Shown: in pieces, positions 48,060 through 59,100 of the stretch
How positions within the stretch are numbered: position 1 is the stretch's first letter
How the letters are laid out: each line of letters begins with the position of its first letter
From: Apodemus sylvaticus
Lineage: Eukaryota > Chordata > Mammalia > Rodentia > Muridae
NCBI RefSeq assembly: GCF_947179515.1
Contig: NC_067473.1
Location: 89,140,850 to 89,204,849, forward strand
Direction: 5' to 3'
DNA length: 64,000 nucleotides
Made by a program: the position numbers and the translations under genes
The notes under the pieces: generated by a model
What the model was told of the DNA's origin: nothing
The model's database searches: none
Seen by the model: only the letters and a program-made list of their open reading frames with translations

Positions 48060-48850
48060 TAAATATTTTAACCTCCCTTGTAGCTTACCACCCATCAGAC
48101 ATAGTGGGAAAGAAAGGGCACAGGGAAGCGGACCTGTTTGTCTGAAAATCAGCAGTTTAATTCCCAGGTTAGCAATGGGGAGCTTGATACAGTCTCAAAT
48201 ACCTCACAGATACACCATCAGTGCACGTCAGAAGAGTCCGGATAGAAAACACATCAGCAGCAGTGGCACTAACAGGTAGAGGCAGGCCTCAGTCTCAGCA
48301 TGCATCAGAAGAAGGGACCAACAGGAGTACCAGGAGTTCTCCTGTGCCTCTCAGGGAAGCTAAAATCAGCAAAGGCCCACAAGCATTACACAGCCAGCTG
48401 CACCAGCAAGCCCAGCTCTGTCACTCTCAGTCCATGGAGTCCTATTTATACCCTCCAAACACCATATATCGTCCACATGGTTTGGCTTAGCAGGTGTCTT
48501 GCCTCAGCCTGAGTCTTGCCTCAGCACATGCATCCAATCCACTGGAGTCATCAGAGTTCTGACAAAAGGAGCTAAACTATACAACATAAGGCTGACCAGT
48601 ACATGTGTGTTGCTAGCAAGGAATCCTTCATCATGTGTCCTTTACGTGTTTGCTTTAGCAGAACATCCTCTCCCCTGTGGCTGCTTCAGTGAAACATTCC
48701 TTCACGAGTCTGCCTTAGTCTTTCACCTGTGTCCACTTCAGGAAAACACTTCTTCACTTGTTTGTCCCAGCAAAACGCTGTGGGACTATGAAAAGCAGCC
48801 TGTTTTCTGGTTGAGCTAGGTTTAAACCCTGGAGATACAGCAGATGTTCC
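48060..48850 (-). mobile_element. Probable ERV LTR, minus strand
   Basis: Read on the minus strand, the right part (about 48490-48850) is a U3-like region with degenerate repeats around aagtgaagaa/cacgtaaagg. Then a TATA box (complement of tttata, 48445-48450, in ggagggtataaat) is followed by about 290 bp of GC-richer R/U5-like sequence and an AATTAAA-type signal (complement at 48156-48162). This is the anatomy of a solo LTR, probably ERVK-like. I cannot name the family and could not fix a TSD. No gag, pol or env sequence is seen. Confidence 0.5.
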
Positions 48851-48926
48851 TGCAAGGGACAGAAGACCATTTGCCATGCTCTCAGACACTAGGCTTCTGA
48901 CACAAGGCCTCAGAACTCCATAATTC

Positions 48927-49385
48927 TGTGGCTACCGATAATGTAAGGCAATGCCCCAAGACCCTGGTATTCTGTCTGAACTCCACCCCCACAGTTACCT
49001 GGCAAGAGCCAGGTATGCTCCTCCCCACAATTACCTGGCAACAGCCAGGTAGGCCTGGTCTACTATAAAAGGGGCTACGTGCCCCCTCTCTCTGTTACTC
49101 TCTTGCCTCTGACTCTCTTACTCCTGTTTCCTGCTTGCTTCTCTCTTGCCCTCTTGGGCTCTTCTCCAATCCCCCCTCTCTCCATGTGGTCATGGCCAGC
49201 CACTACTTCTCTACTCCCCCCTACTTTCTGACTTTCCCTGAGTCTAACCTCAGGTCCACCCTGAGAAAGTGGGGTATGGTTTCTCTCGTCACAGCACTCT
49301 GTCAACCACAAATGCTTTAAAACCATGGACTGTCTCCTCTCATCTGGATCCTCCTTGCTAGAGTAATGGACCAGGTCTTCCTCTA
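48927..49385 (+). mobile_element. Probable LTR-like promoter segment, plus strand
   Basis: A segment starting TG with two tandem 36-bp units (48987 and 49023), each carrying a 7-bp inverted repeat acctggc...gccaggt, then TATAAAA at 49064-49070 and a long CT-rich leader ('ctctctctgttactctcttg'). This layout resembles the U3-R-U5 of some rodent ERV LTRs. No internal retroviral genes follow, and the 3' limit is a guess. Confidence 0.5.
49064..49070 (+). promoter_or_regulatory. TATA box of LTR-like segment
   Basis: TATAAAA followed by GGGGC and a CT-rich leader. Two palindromic repeats lie 15-80 bp upstream. Whether it is active cannot be told from the sequence. Confidence 0.5.
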
Positions 49386-50460
49386 AGTATCTAGTCTACC
49401 ACAGGAGGCCTCCCTGTGCTTCCAGACACAGTCTCTACTAAGCCAAGCAGGCAATTGAGCAAGCCAAGTGCTCTCATCACCTTGGGACCCAGCAGGAGCT
49501 CTCCTCCCTGACTCTTTTTATACCCTCCAGCAGTATTCGCAGTGCCCAAGACTGAGAATATGTCTTCCAGGCCTAAGGACCCACTAGCCCAGTCCTGCTG
49601 GTTCCCCAAGGACCCGAAACTGCCCTTGCCCATGCCCAGAATGGGGTTCTGCTTCTTCTCACAGCCCAACTCCCACCTGGCAACTGTGTGAGGTATGCAG
49701 AGTCATACAGTTAAATTCGCTGTGTCCTTCTCACCCAGTCGGCGAAGCCCTGGCCAGATGCAGGCCGCCATTTTAATCTATAAACACCATCTAACACATG
49801 TGACTTTCCAACAAACACATTAAGTATCCACTTCATCTTTCTCTTCCATATGTGTTTGTGTGTGTGTGTGTACAGAGACATATTGGAGTGCCATGCGACT
49901 TGGTAGGAACTCAACATTGATCAAGGTAAACTTCCTCTCCCAGCCTTTGTTGAGGAAGGATTCCTGTGCTAGTCAGGATCCTGCTCCACCTAGGTTGGAG
50001 AGTTCAGAGTGAAGCTGACATTCATTGTTCCCCACCCATCTCCCTGAACAGTGGAGCCAAGGAACCTCCAGACCACTTCCTCAGGAACTGACCCCAGAGT
50101 CTGGGGGAAGGGGCTCGCCCAAACTCTTAAATTGTCAGACCTCCATTAAACTAGGGCCTTGATCAGCAATTGGGCTGTCATGGCCTCCGTTCTCTTCACT
50201 GACCCCCCACGCCATCTATTGCCAGCTTCTCTTCCAGGGACCCAGTTCACAGTAGCTGCTGGCAGCTACAAACATACATATAATATAATTGAAGTGGAAG
50301 AACCCATAAATATATATTGTACTGAGAACATTGCTTTAATATTCTTGTGTCCCAAGATCATCACTTGGGTGTGGACAAACTATGTGGTAGCTTATTCTTA
50401 CAGAAAACTGACTCTTCACTCAGCAGTCACTTAAATGTATGAAAGTCTGAAGCTCTCAAG
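49386..50460. other. GC-richer block of unclear origin
   Basis: About 1 kb that is clearly less AT-rich than its surroundings, with no frame I can identify. A minus-strand TATA-like site at about 49506-49513 sits in the same context (ggagggtata) as that of the LTR at 48060-48850, so part may be a diverged related LTR. Includes a (TG)n at about 49855-49872. Could also be ERV-internal remnant. Confidence 0.35.
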
Positions 50461-50664
50461 TTCCCAAGCCCTTCCTTCTCCCAAAACTGTCAGATGTTGT
50501 CGCTAGGCTGTTTCAATGATTAATACTGCATCATTAAGTTAAAAAAGGAAGACTCAAGAGAAAATATTGATCCAAAATCAGATGATGGAGGCATTTCATA
50601 TAAAAAAGTATTCAATTCAATAAGCAATGGTATATCAAGGAAATATAAATGGGCAACCTATGAA

Positions 50665-50800
50665 GGTGCTCCCCCACACACCCACACATTCCTGTCTTCA
50701 AGGCAGGGAGAGGACAGATGGGATAGGGAGTTCCAAAGGGGAGACCTGGAAAGGGGAAAACATTTGAAATGTATATAAAGGAAATATCCATAAAAATAAA
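50665..50800 (+). mobile_element. Very short truncated L1 3' end, sense
   Basis: Purine-rich 'gggagaggacagatgggata', 'ggggagacctggaaagggga', 'acatttgaaatgtatataaa' and an A-rich end are the terminal L1 3' UTR. No TSD identified. Confidence 0.75.
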
Positions 50801-51915
50801 CAAAATAAATATATTTAAGTATAAATCTCGTGTTACTTATTCCAAACATTCAGACCCCTTATCATTTTAAATTTATTTTGCCTGTGTGTTTATATGGATT
50901 AAATATATATTTTTGTCTTTTCATATTAATTTTAATTTAATATGAAAAGTTAATAGGAAAAATTAATTTTTAAATTTAATTTCTTTATAAACAAAATGAA
51001 CTAGGGGCAAGTTAATAAGTTTAATTTACATATAATGAATTTGCTCTTAAGTAGAGTCTATACATAAATGATAAAAAGTCAAATTAAAAAAAACGAAAGA
51101 AAGAAATGGGCAAACTAACCATTTTATTGTGTCCTTGGTAACATTTGAATCTCTCTATAGTCTTCATATGTCCAACGAATCTATTTTTCTTTTCTACTGA
51201 GTAACAGAATACCAAAGTACCAAAGTACCAAAGTCCTATAGAAGTTTAAAGCTTAATATTCCCACTTTAATTCTGCACATGTTCAAGATCCTCTGTATTA
51301 TTCCTGTATCACATCCATCTAAAGGAATAAACAAAAAACAAATTCCTAACAAAGTATTCCTACATCATTCCCAATTTCATCACATTTACCCAAGTATTTA
51401 GTATCACAATATCCTCAAGTTAATGAAAAAATATTGGGCTTTTTAATTTAATTACATAATGTTAACTACATCACACTTCTCAATAGTTATAAGAAGACAG
51501 TTGTCTGAGTTAAGTCTAGCTATCTCAAGGATGATGTTTCCATCTTGTTGGCAGGATCAAACTATGTTCATGTTGCAATCCCAGGAACCAACTCCTATCC
51601 AGTTTCTCCTGATGCTTCTTACTTGTCCCTAAAGCAGTAATTACAAAAGCATGAAAGAGGTTGCCTGTTATCTAAACTAAGGTACACAAATCATTAATGT
51701 ATTAAACTGTTTGCTAGATTGTCCTGACTTCATTGACTATGTACCTTTTGCCCATGTCTTTGCTCCATTTCCATTTTGAGTTATGGGGAGGTATCCAGAA
51801 TGAGACTTGACCATCAGGACTCTGAATCAAGGACCTTAAAACATTGACCCAACTACCAATTAAATTTTATGACTGGTTGGCATTAACACAAACTCCTTTG
51901 TTCAGCTGCTTGTAT
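50801..51915. other. About 1.1 kb AT-rich; small 8-bp tandem repeat
   Basis: No gene or transposon recognised. Three copies of ACCAAAGT occur at about 51212-51235. Confidence 0.45.
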
Positions 51916-52064
51916 GAAAATACCATTGGTGATTGGAGAATGGATGGAGAGAAGAAGGTTTATGGGACATATGGGGAGGGGGGATCCGGGAAAGAGGAAA
52001 TCATTTGGAATGTAAACAAAGAATATAGAAAATAAAAATATTGAAAAAAAGAAAATACCATTGG
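51916..52064 (+). mobile_element. 121-bp L1 stub with perfect 14-bp TSD
   Basis: 51930-52050 is only the last L1 3' UTR bases ('aagaggaaatcatttggaat', 'gtaaacaaagaatatag') plus an A-rich tail, flanked by identical 'gaaaataccattgg' at 51916-51929 and 52051-52064. An extreme 5' truncation. Confidence 0.93.
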
Positions 52065-52494
52065 ACAACTCTATAGCCCACCTTGCTCCCACACACTTTA
52101 TGGTTTCAGCATATTAATATGCTGTACAATTTCTCTTCAAAGAAATGGTTCAAGTCCTGAACCTTCTATCTTCCTGAGCACATACTGAATAAATCTTACA
52201 TTTTAAGACTCTGTCTTTGAAGTGCGTTTTCTAGGTTTCTCGTGAACCCAACCTAGTCACCTTAATAATAATCTTGCAAAGGCTTTAGGCTCTTTTTTTC
52301 AATTTTTAAACAAACATAGAAAAGCATACGACGTTAAATGTAATGCAATTATTTTGAATTAATTATTATCAATCAATTAATAATTAATTGAGCCTTAAAA
52401 TATTTCAATTTACTAGTGCCTAAAATATTAAATTCCAGAAGTATATTTCAATAAATACAATTCATTTTACATGTTTTTTATTTATTTTTTTAAA
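52065..52494. other. Spacer, nothing recognised
   Basis: AT-rich sequence with a short palindromic 'attaattattatcaatcaat' region near 52358. No feature recognised. Confidence 0.4.
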
Positions 52495-52930
52495 ATACTT
52501 TTATTTTCTATATTCTTTGTTTACATTCCAAATGATTTCCCCTTTCCCGGATCCCCCCCCTCCCCATAGGTCCCATAAACCTTCTTCTCTCCATCCATTC
52601 TCCGATCACCTCCCTCCTTTTTCTCTGTCCTTATATTCCCGTCCAATGCTAGATCAATACTTTCCAGGATCAGGAGCCTCTCCATACTTCTTCATGGGAG
52701 TCATTTGTTATGTGATTTGTGCCTTGGGTATTCAGGGCTTCTGGGCTAATTAATATCCACTTATCAGAGATTGCATTCCATGTGTATTCTTTTGTGATTG
52801 GGTTACCTCACTTAGGATGATATTTTCCAAATCAAACCATTTGCCTAAAAATTTTGTGAATTCATTGTTTTTAATTGCTGAGTAGTATTCCATTGTGTAA
52901 ATATACCACATTTTCTATATCTATATATTT
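52495..52930 (-). mobile_element. Truncated L1 (3' UTR plus ORF2 end), antisense
   Basis: Antisense 3' UTR ('ttacattccaaatgatttcc', C-rich tract, 'aggatcaggagcctctccat') running into antisense ORF2 end ('tgattgggttacctcactta', 'tgctgagtagtattccattg'). Its 3' end type resembles the 121-bp stub at 51930 (aaatcatttggaatgtaaac). Confidence 0.88.
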
Positions 52931-52965
52931 TATTTCTGACAATTCTTTTTTCTCTTTTTGCTTTT

Positions 52966-53318
52966 TTATTAGATATTTTATTTATTTACATTTCAAATGT
53001 TATCCCCTTTCCTAGTTTCTCCTCCACAAACCCCTTATCCCATCACCCCTCCCCCTGTTTTTATAGGGGTGCTCTGCCACCCACCCACTCCCAACTCACA
53101 GCACTGGCATTCTCCTACAATGGGGCATTGAGACTTCACAGGACCAAGGGCCTCTCCTCCCACTGATGCCAGATAAGGCCATCCTTGCTACATATGCAAC
53201 TGAAGCATGGGTCCCTCCATGTGTACTCTTTGGGAACTCTGGGCATGGGGCAGGGTGGGGCTCTGGTTGGTTGATATTGTTGCTTTTCCTATGGTGTTGC
53301 AAACCCCTTCAGTTATGT
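52966..53318 (-). mobile_element. Truncated L1 3' UTR, antisense, of a different subfamily
   Basis: 'ttagatattttatttattta', 'tttcaaatgttatccccttt', 'caatggggcattgagacttc', 'accaagggcctctcctccca' and 'gggtccctccatgtgtactc'. The block set resembles the L1s at 592 and 34854, not the adjacent one, so it is a separate insertion. Confidence 0.85.
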
Positions 53319-53331
53319 TAATGAATACAAA

Positions 53332-53508
53332 TTTAGTGGTGATTTGAATAAGAAAAGGCCCAATAAGCTCATGTATTTGAATGTTTAGTCACCAGGGAGT
53401 GGAAATGTTTGAAAAGATTAAGAGGTTTAACCTCCTTGTAGGAGTAACCTTGTTGAAGGAAGTGTGTCTTTGGAGTGGAATTTGACATTTACAAGCCCAT
53501 TCTAGTCC

Positions 53509-53584
<76 letters not shown>

Positions 53585-53768
53585 GCTTGCAGATAAGGAT
53601 GAAGTCCTTCTCCAGGATCATGTCCACCTGTGTGCCTCCATGATCCTTGGTATTATAATAGACTCACCCTTTTTAACTGTTCATAGGTCCCCAACTATTT
53701 GTTTTCATTTATAAGACTTGCCTTAATCACAGTGTCTTTTCACAACAGTAGGAGAGTAACTAAGACAA
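53332..53768 (+). mobile_element. URR1 hAT-Charlie element carrying (TC)n
   Basis: 'ggtgatttgaataagaaaag', 'gctcatgtatttgaatgttt', 'agtcaccagggagtggaaat', 'ggaagtgtgtctttggagtg', then (TC)n, 'tgcttgcagataaggatgaa' and an end 'agagtaactaagaca'. Near full length. Flanks 'acaaattt' and 'acaaatta' may be the 8-bp hAT target duplication with one mismatch. Confidence 0.8.
53512..53581. repeat. (TC)n microsatellite inside URR1
   Basis: About 35 uninterrupted TC units at the position where URR1 elements normally carry a short CT tract, so an in-place expansion. Confidence 0.97.
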
Positions 53769-56035
53769 ATTATATTTGAAAATATCAATAGTCTCATATG
53801 TAAACTTTGTGATCTTTGTTAGTGACAGTCACAGATATTACTGATACACTGTTGGTTCAATATTTCTATTCAGAATTGAATTACCATTAAATTTTATTAA
53901 GTGGACTGTGTAACAAATATGAGGTTATATAGGAAAACTCATTATCAAACATGAAATTAACAAAAAAACAGTGATTTAATTTTGAACTGCCAAATTCTGA
54001 GCCACTTCTCACTTTGTGCAGAGTTTCATATTCTCTTCTTAACTAGTAACAAAGATTCATGGCCCTTTATGTGTGGTGATAAATCTATTAATGTGTCCAT
54101 GAGAGTCAATCGACCTTGGGTTCGGAGCATATTTCCTATAGCAAAACAAGCCCTATTACTTATAAACAGATGAATTAAATATTGTTCCTTGTAGAGCTTT
54201 TAATATTTTAAGCCTTGCCTAAATATTGTTTTGTAAATTAAAACCTAAATATTCCTACAAGGAGAATTTCTTCCATTCTTATAAAAAACATACTAAGGTG
54301 TTCGCAAGAAGCTCAGGAGCAGATGGGGACAAGATAGCTGAGGTTTTGTTTGTACATTTTTTGGAATATGACTTAGTACACATTGTTTTATGTAATCAAG
54401 GTATGTTATAGCTATTGTTTGGAAGACTGTTCTTCCTTATGTCTTCCTCGCTGACCACTGTTTTTCTTAATGACAGGAGGCAGAATGCATATATCTCCTA
54501 TGATCCACTCACCTATAATATGAAAACATTATTATAATTGACATTCTAATAATTTGTTCTCTGTGTAACCTAAAAATGTCTTTGTAGAAAAATATTACCC
54601 AAAATATTTAAATGCATGTTTGGAATGTGATAATGTATAGCTCCATTCATTGTCAGTACAGAACTTTCTAAAGTAGAATGGCAGAAATATGAGCATTCAT
54701 TATAGACCTGTTATACAATCTCATTACTCATGTAGTAATTTCTTTTACAAAATACCAAATAAAAACTTAATAATAGAAAATACTACCAGACAATGAAGTA
54801 GGATGACTGGGACGAACTCAAGAGGGAGCCTGTGCAAAGGACAGGAGCACTTTATCTGTAAGCAGAGGGCCCCATTTATTTTCTTGAAGTGAGCATTCAC
54901 TTGACTGTTAAAGGAAAACTGAAGGGTGGTTCATTGCCATTGCAGCTATAAATTCCCAGGAGACAAGCTGCCCAGGATAAGGTCTTTTTACTTACTTCAG
55001 GATTCATCTTTAAGTGTAGAAGAGACTTCTCAAATGAACTTGTCTCTCATTATTTCAAAAATAACATGCTAATTTTCTCCAAATTAAGACCTTAAACCAA
55101 TCAGGATTGCAGCACTTGGCCATATTAGTCTTACTTTCTCCATGCTAGCTATTGAGCTGTGGAGACAGTGTGTGTGCTTTTCTTTCACATAGATCTATAT
55201 CATCATAACACATAGGCTACAATTGCTTGACACTTGGGTAATGATTAGTTAGGACTTTCCTCTTTATACATAAACAGCAGATTTATACAATTACAATTCA
55301 GGGTAAATGATATAGTAACTTGTCATAACTGGAGAATTAATGTTCAACTCATAAATTCCAATGAGTCCAACTTTCAATTTTACTGGAACAATAAATTTGG
55401 GCAAATGATGTAGCTTGATTCATATTTCCTTTTCCATTAATTCCCAACAGAACCATAAAACCTCTCCTCTTAGTGCTGAAGGGTGTGAGTGTCTGTGTGT
55501 GTGTGTGTATGTGTGTGTCTGTGTCTGTGTGTGTCTGTGTGATGTTTTCTCCTGAGCTCCTGAGTTTTTCTGGTTCTGAGCATGTAGTTATTTACCCATC
55601 CTTTATGTAGGTTGCTTGACGATGACCTGGGAGCATTTAGTTTTAGTTCAGAGTATCAACTTCAATGCAAAAGGTGCCAGGTGCTTTTAATTTGGGGTTA
55701 TGATTCAATGTTATCTCATTTATTGATTTTATCAACATTTTATAAGGTCTTTCTTCTCACTGTTTCTGAGAAAACAGTGAATAATAAGTCAAATCCTGCA
55801 TGGTAGCAGAAAATAATGTACTAATGCTAATGTAGAGAATGGTTCTTGCCTTGGTTCTTTGAGTCAGTTTTCAGAAATTATCCTCAAGTCTCTGAAAATC
55901 TATGAAATATTAAACTTTATATGGATAAATTTATTGTTTGTACTCATATGGAACATGAAATCTAATTTATAAATATTGCATTTAATAAGGATTGTGCCAC
56001 ATTAAAATTATTTCTGTTGTAATTACTTTAGTTTT
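53769..56035. other. About 2.3 kb, nothing recognised except (GT)n
   Basis: AT-rich sequence with no gene or repeat family recognised. A (GT)n-rich tract at 55485-55542 is listed separately. Confidence 0.45.
55485..55542. repeat. Imperfect (GT)n microsatellite
   Basis: GTGT with CTGTGT interruptions, about 58 bp. Confidence 0.9.
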
Positions 56036-57560
56036 TTTTTTATTCTTAAGAACTGCATACAAAAAATGTATGCAAAAAGTAATAAATTGATCAATAACCT
56101 AAGAGAAGGAAATAAAGGGATATAAAAAGGAAAAGAAAAAAATCAAACTATCATTATTTTCTGATGAAACAATATGATACATTAGAGATCTTAAAAATTC
56201 TACCAGAAAACTTCTAGATATAATGAAGAAATTCAGCTCTCTGCAGAAGTAAAGTTCAGTGTGAGTTGTATATTCTATTAAGAAACATACAGGAAATTAA
56301 TTTATGGATACGGTCTTAATCACATTAGTCTCATGGAAAACTAAAATATCTAAAAATAAACTTAAGAAGGAAACTAAAAACTTTTACACTGAAAAAATTA
56401 AAACATCTCAAGGAAGAGAAACACTGTAAAGTGGAATTTCATCTCACACTTATGTGTTAGTAGAATTCATATTGTGAGAAATGACCATTTTATCAAAACG
56501 TATTTAGAAATTCAATGCAACTCAGCCAACATCAAGTTTTCATTCTTCAAAATAATTTAAAAAAACATTTGAAATGTATATAGAATTTCAGAATGTTCTG
56601 GATAGCTAAAACAATTCAGAGAAAAAGGACATTAATAGAAAAATTACCCCTAATTCATTATTCGTGGAATTGCAAAGTAGGGCAGCCAGAATAAAAATGA
56701 ATATGAAGAATTCTCAGTAACAAAAGCTATCCTACTTTTTGCCATATATCAAATATGTTGACATCCTACTCCTCAGATTCACAGTGCACCTCTAATCATA
56801 AAAGCCAGGGGATAAAATACAGACAAAATGTTCTTCAACTGAATAGTGGATAACGAAAATGTGATAGAAATACACTGTGAAATACTTTCCTGATATTAAA
56901 AAAAAGGGAGAAATCATGAATTTTGTTGATAAATGGAGGGAACTATAAGAGATAATATTAGATTACAGAACCATAAGATATATAAACAGATACTTCATGT
57001 AATTCTTCTCATCTAAGGTTAGCAGTCTTAAATCTTCATTATGTATTTTGAAGCAACTAAAGAATACAGGACGTAAAAAAGGACCTTAACTGAGGTGAGG
57101 GTAGAGGAGCAACACAGATGGAAATAGATTGCAAATAGTCTGATCATGAGAAATAAGGAATATGAGGGAGGTACTCTTAATAGAAATAATAGAGAGAAAA
57201 AATACAGAAAAAGGAAGAAGGAAACTAAAATAATGAAGAGTACTTGAAAAAAAGGATTGCTCCTCAACTTGCCATGTGATCACAATGGTTCATCACAGCA
57301 ACAGTAACACTAACTAAAAAAATGCTTGACTATGAAAATGATACAGTTGAAGATAATTACATGAAGATAAATAATTTGGACACCAAAATACATTAAGGTA
57401 TTACTTACTTCAACTTATCTGTAGCTCCTATAATTGGACACAAGACCCATGTACTTGTATGACATATGGGGATAATAAGGAAAGGGTAGAAACTAGAGGG
57501 AGAGCAAATGATTAAGGGTGGACCAAGGGCAGGAGTAGGAATTTATATTTATGCTATGCT
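56036..57560 (+). mobile_element. Heavily decayed L1 ORF2/3' UTR, sense
   Basis: Traces of ORF2 in order: 'aaatcaaactatcattattt' (the coding region just before and at the FADD site), 'gaaacttctagatataatga', 'tttggaaatgtatatagaa'-like and 'ttggatagctaaaac'-like blocks, then 'ttgttgataaatggagggaa'. Many deletions and stops. The 3' part (57020-57560) is purine-rich and probably old L1 3' UTR. No coding capacity. Confidence 0.6.
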
Positions 57561-58385
57561 CAGCAAATATACTTTAATATGATACATTATTATATACTAA
57601 ATGTCACACATGACTAACATAATACATTATTTAATACATGTTTTAATAATTTAAAATTGAGTTATAATACAAACATAACATGAAATATTCATAGGAATAT
57701 TATTGTCAATTAAAGAAATTATCTATAGCCAACTACTATATTACATTATTTTTATATAATAAAATTTACAAATGTAGACAAATTGACAGAGATAGAATGA
57801 ATCCACACTATGTATTTCTTTGGCATGGTTGAACAAAGGAGTGTGAATTGTGCATGATGACTAATAGTATCTATATTGAAAACTGGTTTGTGATGATATT
57901 TGCACAAACCTCAATGTACTTCAACACATGGACTATAAGTAGATGAATATTTGACATGTAAGTATCTATAAATAAAGTTGTTAAAATGAAAAAGAATACA
58001 TAGTGTTTGGTAAAGATACAAAAAAGGAAACTTTTAGCAAAAGAAAAAGTTGAGATGGTCAAACAAAATTAGATATGGAAATGGAGATATTGGAACTAAC
58101 ACAGAGAAAATTGGCTCCTAAGAGACAAATATGAACAAATATTTGGCAACAAACTAAAAAACCTACAAGAATTTATGTAATTCATGGGTGAGCAAAAGAA
58201 CCAGATTTCAAAAAAGAGAAAACAGAAACTTTGAATAGACTAAATATAAGTAACAAGTTCAGTAAAAGAATTTTCTCATTAAACAAAAACACAGACAAGA
58301 CAATGTGGCCCATGACTTTAATCCAAATATTAGGGAAGCAGAAGTTATTGCATCTCCACAATTCAAAGTCAGATTATTCTATATA
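57561..58385. other. AT-rich spacer, nothing recognised
   Basis: No recognised gene or transposon up to the purine satellite. Confidence 0.45.
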
Positions 58386-58389
58386 GTGA

Positions 58390-58866
58390 AACAGAAGAAG
58401 AAGAAAGAAGAAGGAGAAGGAGAAGGAAGGAGGAGAAGGAGCAGAAGAAGGAGAAGGAGGAGGGGAAGGAAGAGGATGGGGGGAGGAGGAGGAGAGGGAG
58501 GAGGGGGGGAGGGGGGAAAAGGAGAGGTAAGAGGAGTAGAGGGAGGAGGAGGAAAAGGAAGAGGAGGAGGAAAGGAGAAGAACAAGAACAAGAGCAAGAA
58601 GAACAAGAAGAAGAACAAGAACAAGAAGAACAAGAACAAGAAGAACAAGAACAAGAAGAACAAGAACAAGAAGAACAAGAAGAAAAAGAAGAACAAGAAC
58701 AAGAACAAGAAGAACAAGAAGAACAAGAACAGGAAAAACAAGAAGAAGAACAAGAACAAGAAGAACAAGAACTAGAAGAACAAGAAGAACAAGAACAAGA
58801 ACAAGAAGAACAAGAAGAACAAGACGAACAAGAAGAACAAGAAGAACAAGAAGAACAAGAACAAGA
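58390..58866. repeat. Polypurine tract grading into (GAACAA/GAA)n satellite
   Basis: 58390-58580 is G/A-only (GAAGAA, GGAGGA, GGGGGGA blocks). 58580-58866 is (AAGAACAAG)n-type sequence of GAA and GAACAA units with C every 6-9 bases. Open frames on both strands (e.g. 58305-58775, 58369-58929 minus) encode Lys/Asn, Ser/Cys or Leu/Val homopolymer-like strings and are artefacts of the repeat. Confidence 0.97.
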
Positions 58867-59069
58867 GGGCCAGAGAGATGGCTCAATGGTTAAGAGCACT
58901 GACTGCCCTTCAGAAGGTCCTGAGTTCAAATTCCAGCAACCACACAGTGGCTCACAACCATCTGTAATGATATCAGAAGGCCTCTTCTCCTGTGTCTGAA
59001 AACAGCTACAGTGTACTTACACGTAATAAATAAATAAATCCTAAAAACAAACAAAAAACAAGAACAAGA
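58854..59069 (+). mobile_element. B2 SINE inserted in the GAACAA array
   Basis: B2 at 58867-59056: tRNA-derived head with A box ('atggctcaatggttaagagc') and B box ('gttcaaattcc'), then 'gtggctcacaaccatctgta', 'tgtgtctgaaaacagctaca' and AATAAA-type tail repeats. TSD 'aacaagaacaaga' at 58854-58866 and 59057-59069, which coincides with the array unit. Well preserved. Confidence 0.93.
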
Positions 59070-59100
59070 ACAACAAGAAGAAACAGCAGAAGCAGCAACA
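59057..59100. repeat. Right remnant of the GAACAA array
   Basis: AAGAACAAGAAC-type repeats continue after the B2, then fade into CAGCAGAAGCAGCAAC. Confidence 0.9.

Noticed and set aside
48060..50460. A full endogenous retrovirus between the LTR-like segments
   Set aside because: The segments point away from each other and no gag, pol or env-like reading frame lies between or beside them.
58600..58866. Regularly spaced short repeats resembling a CRISPR array
   Set aside because: There are no unique spacers. It is a eukaryotic simple-sequence satellite next to a B2 SINE.
58305..58929. Long open frames on both strands (up to 186 codons)
   Set aside because: They are translations of GAA/GGA/GAACAA repeats in several frames at once, giving Lys/Asn or Ser/Cys strings. 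No gene signal.
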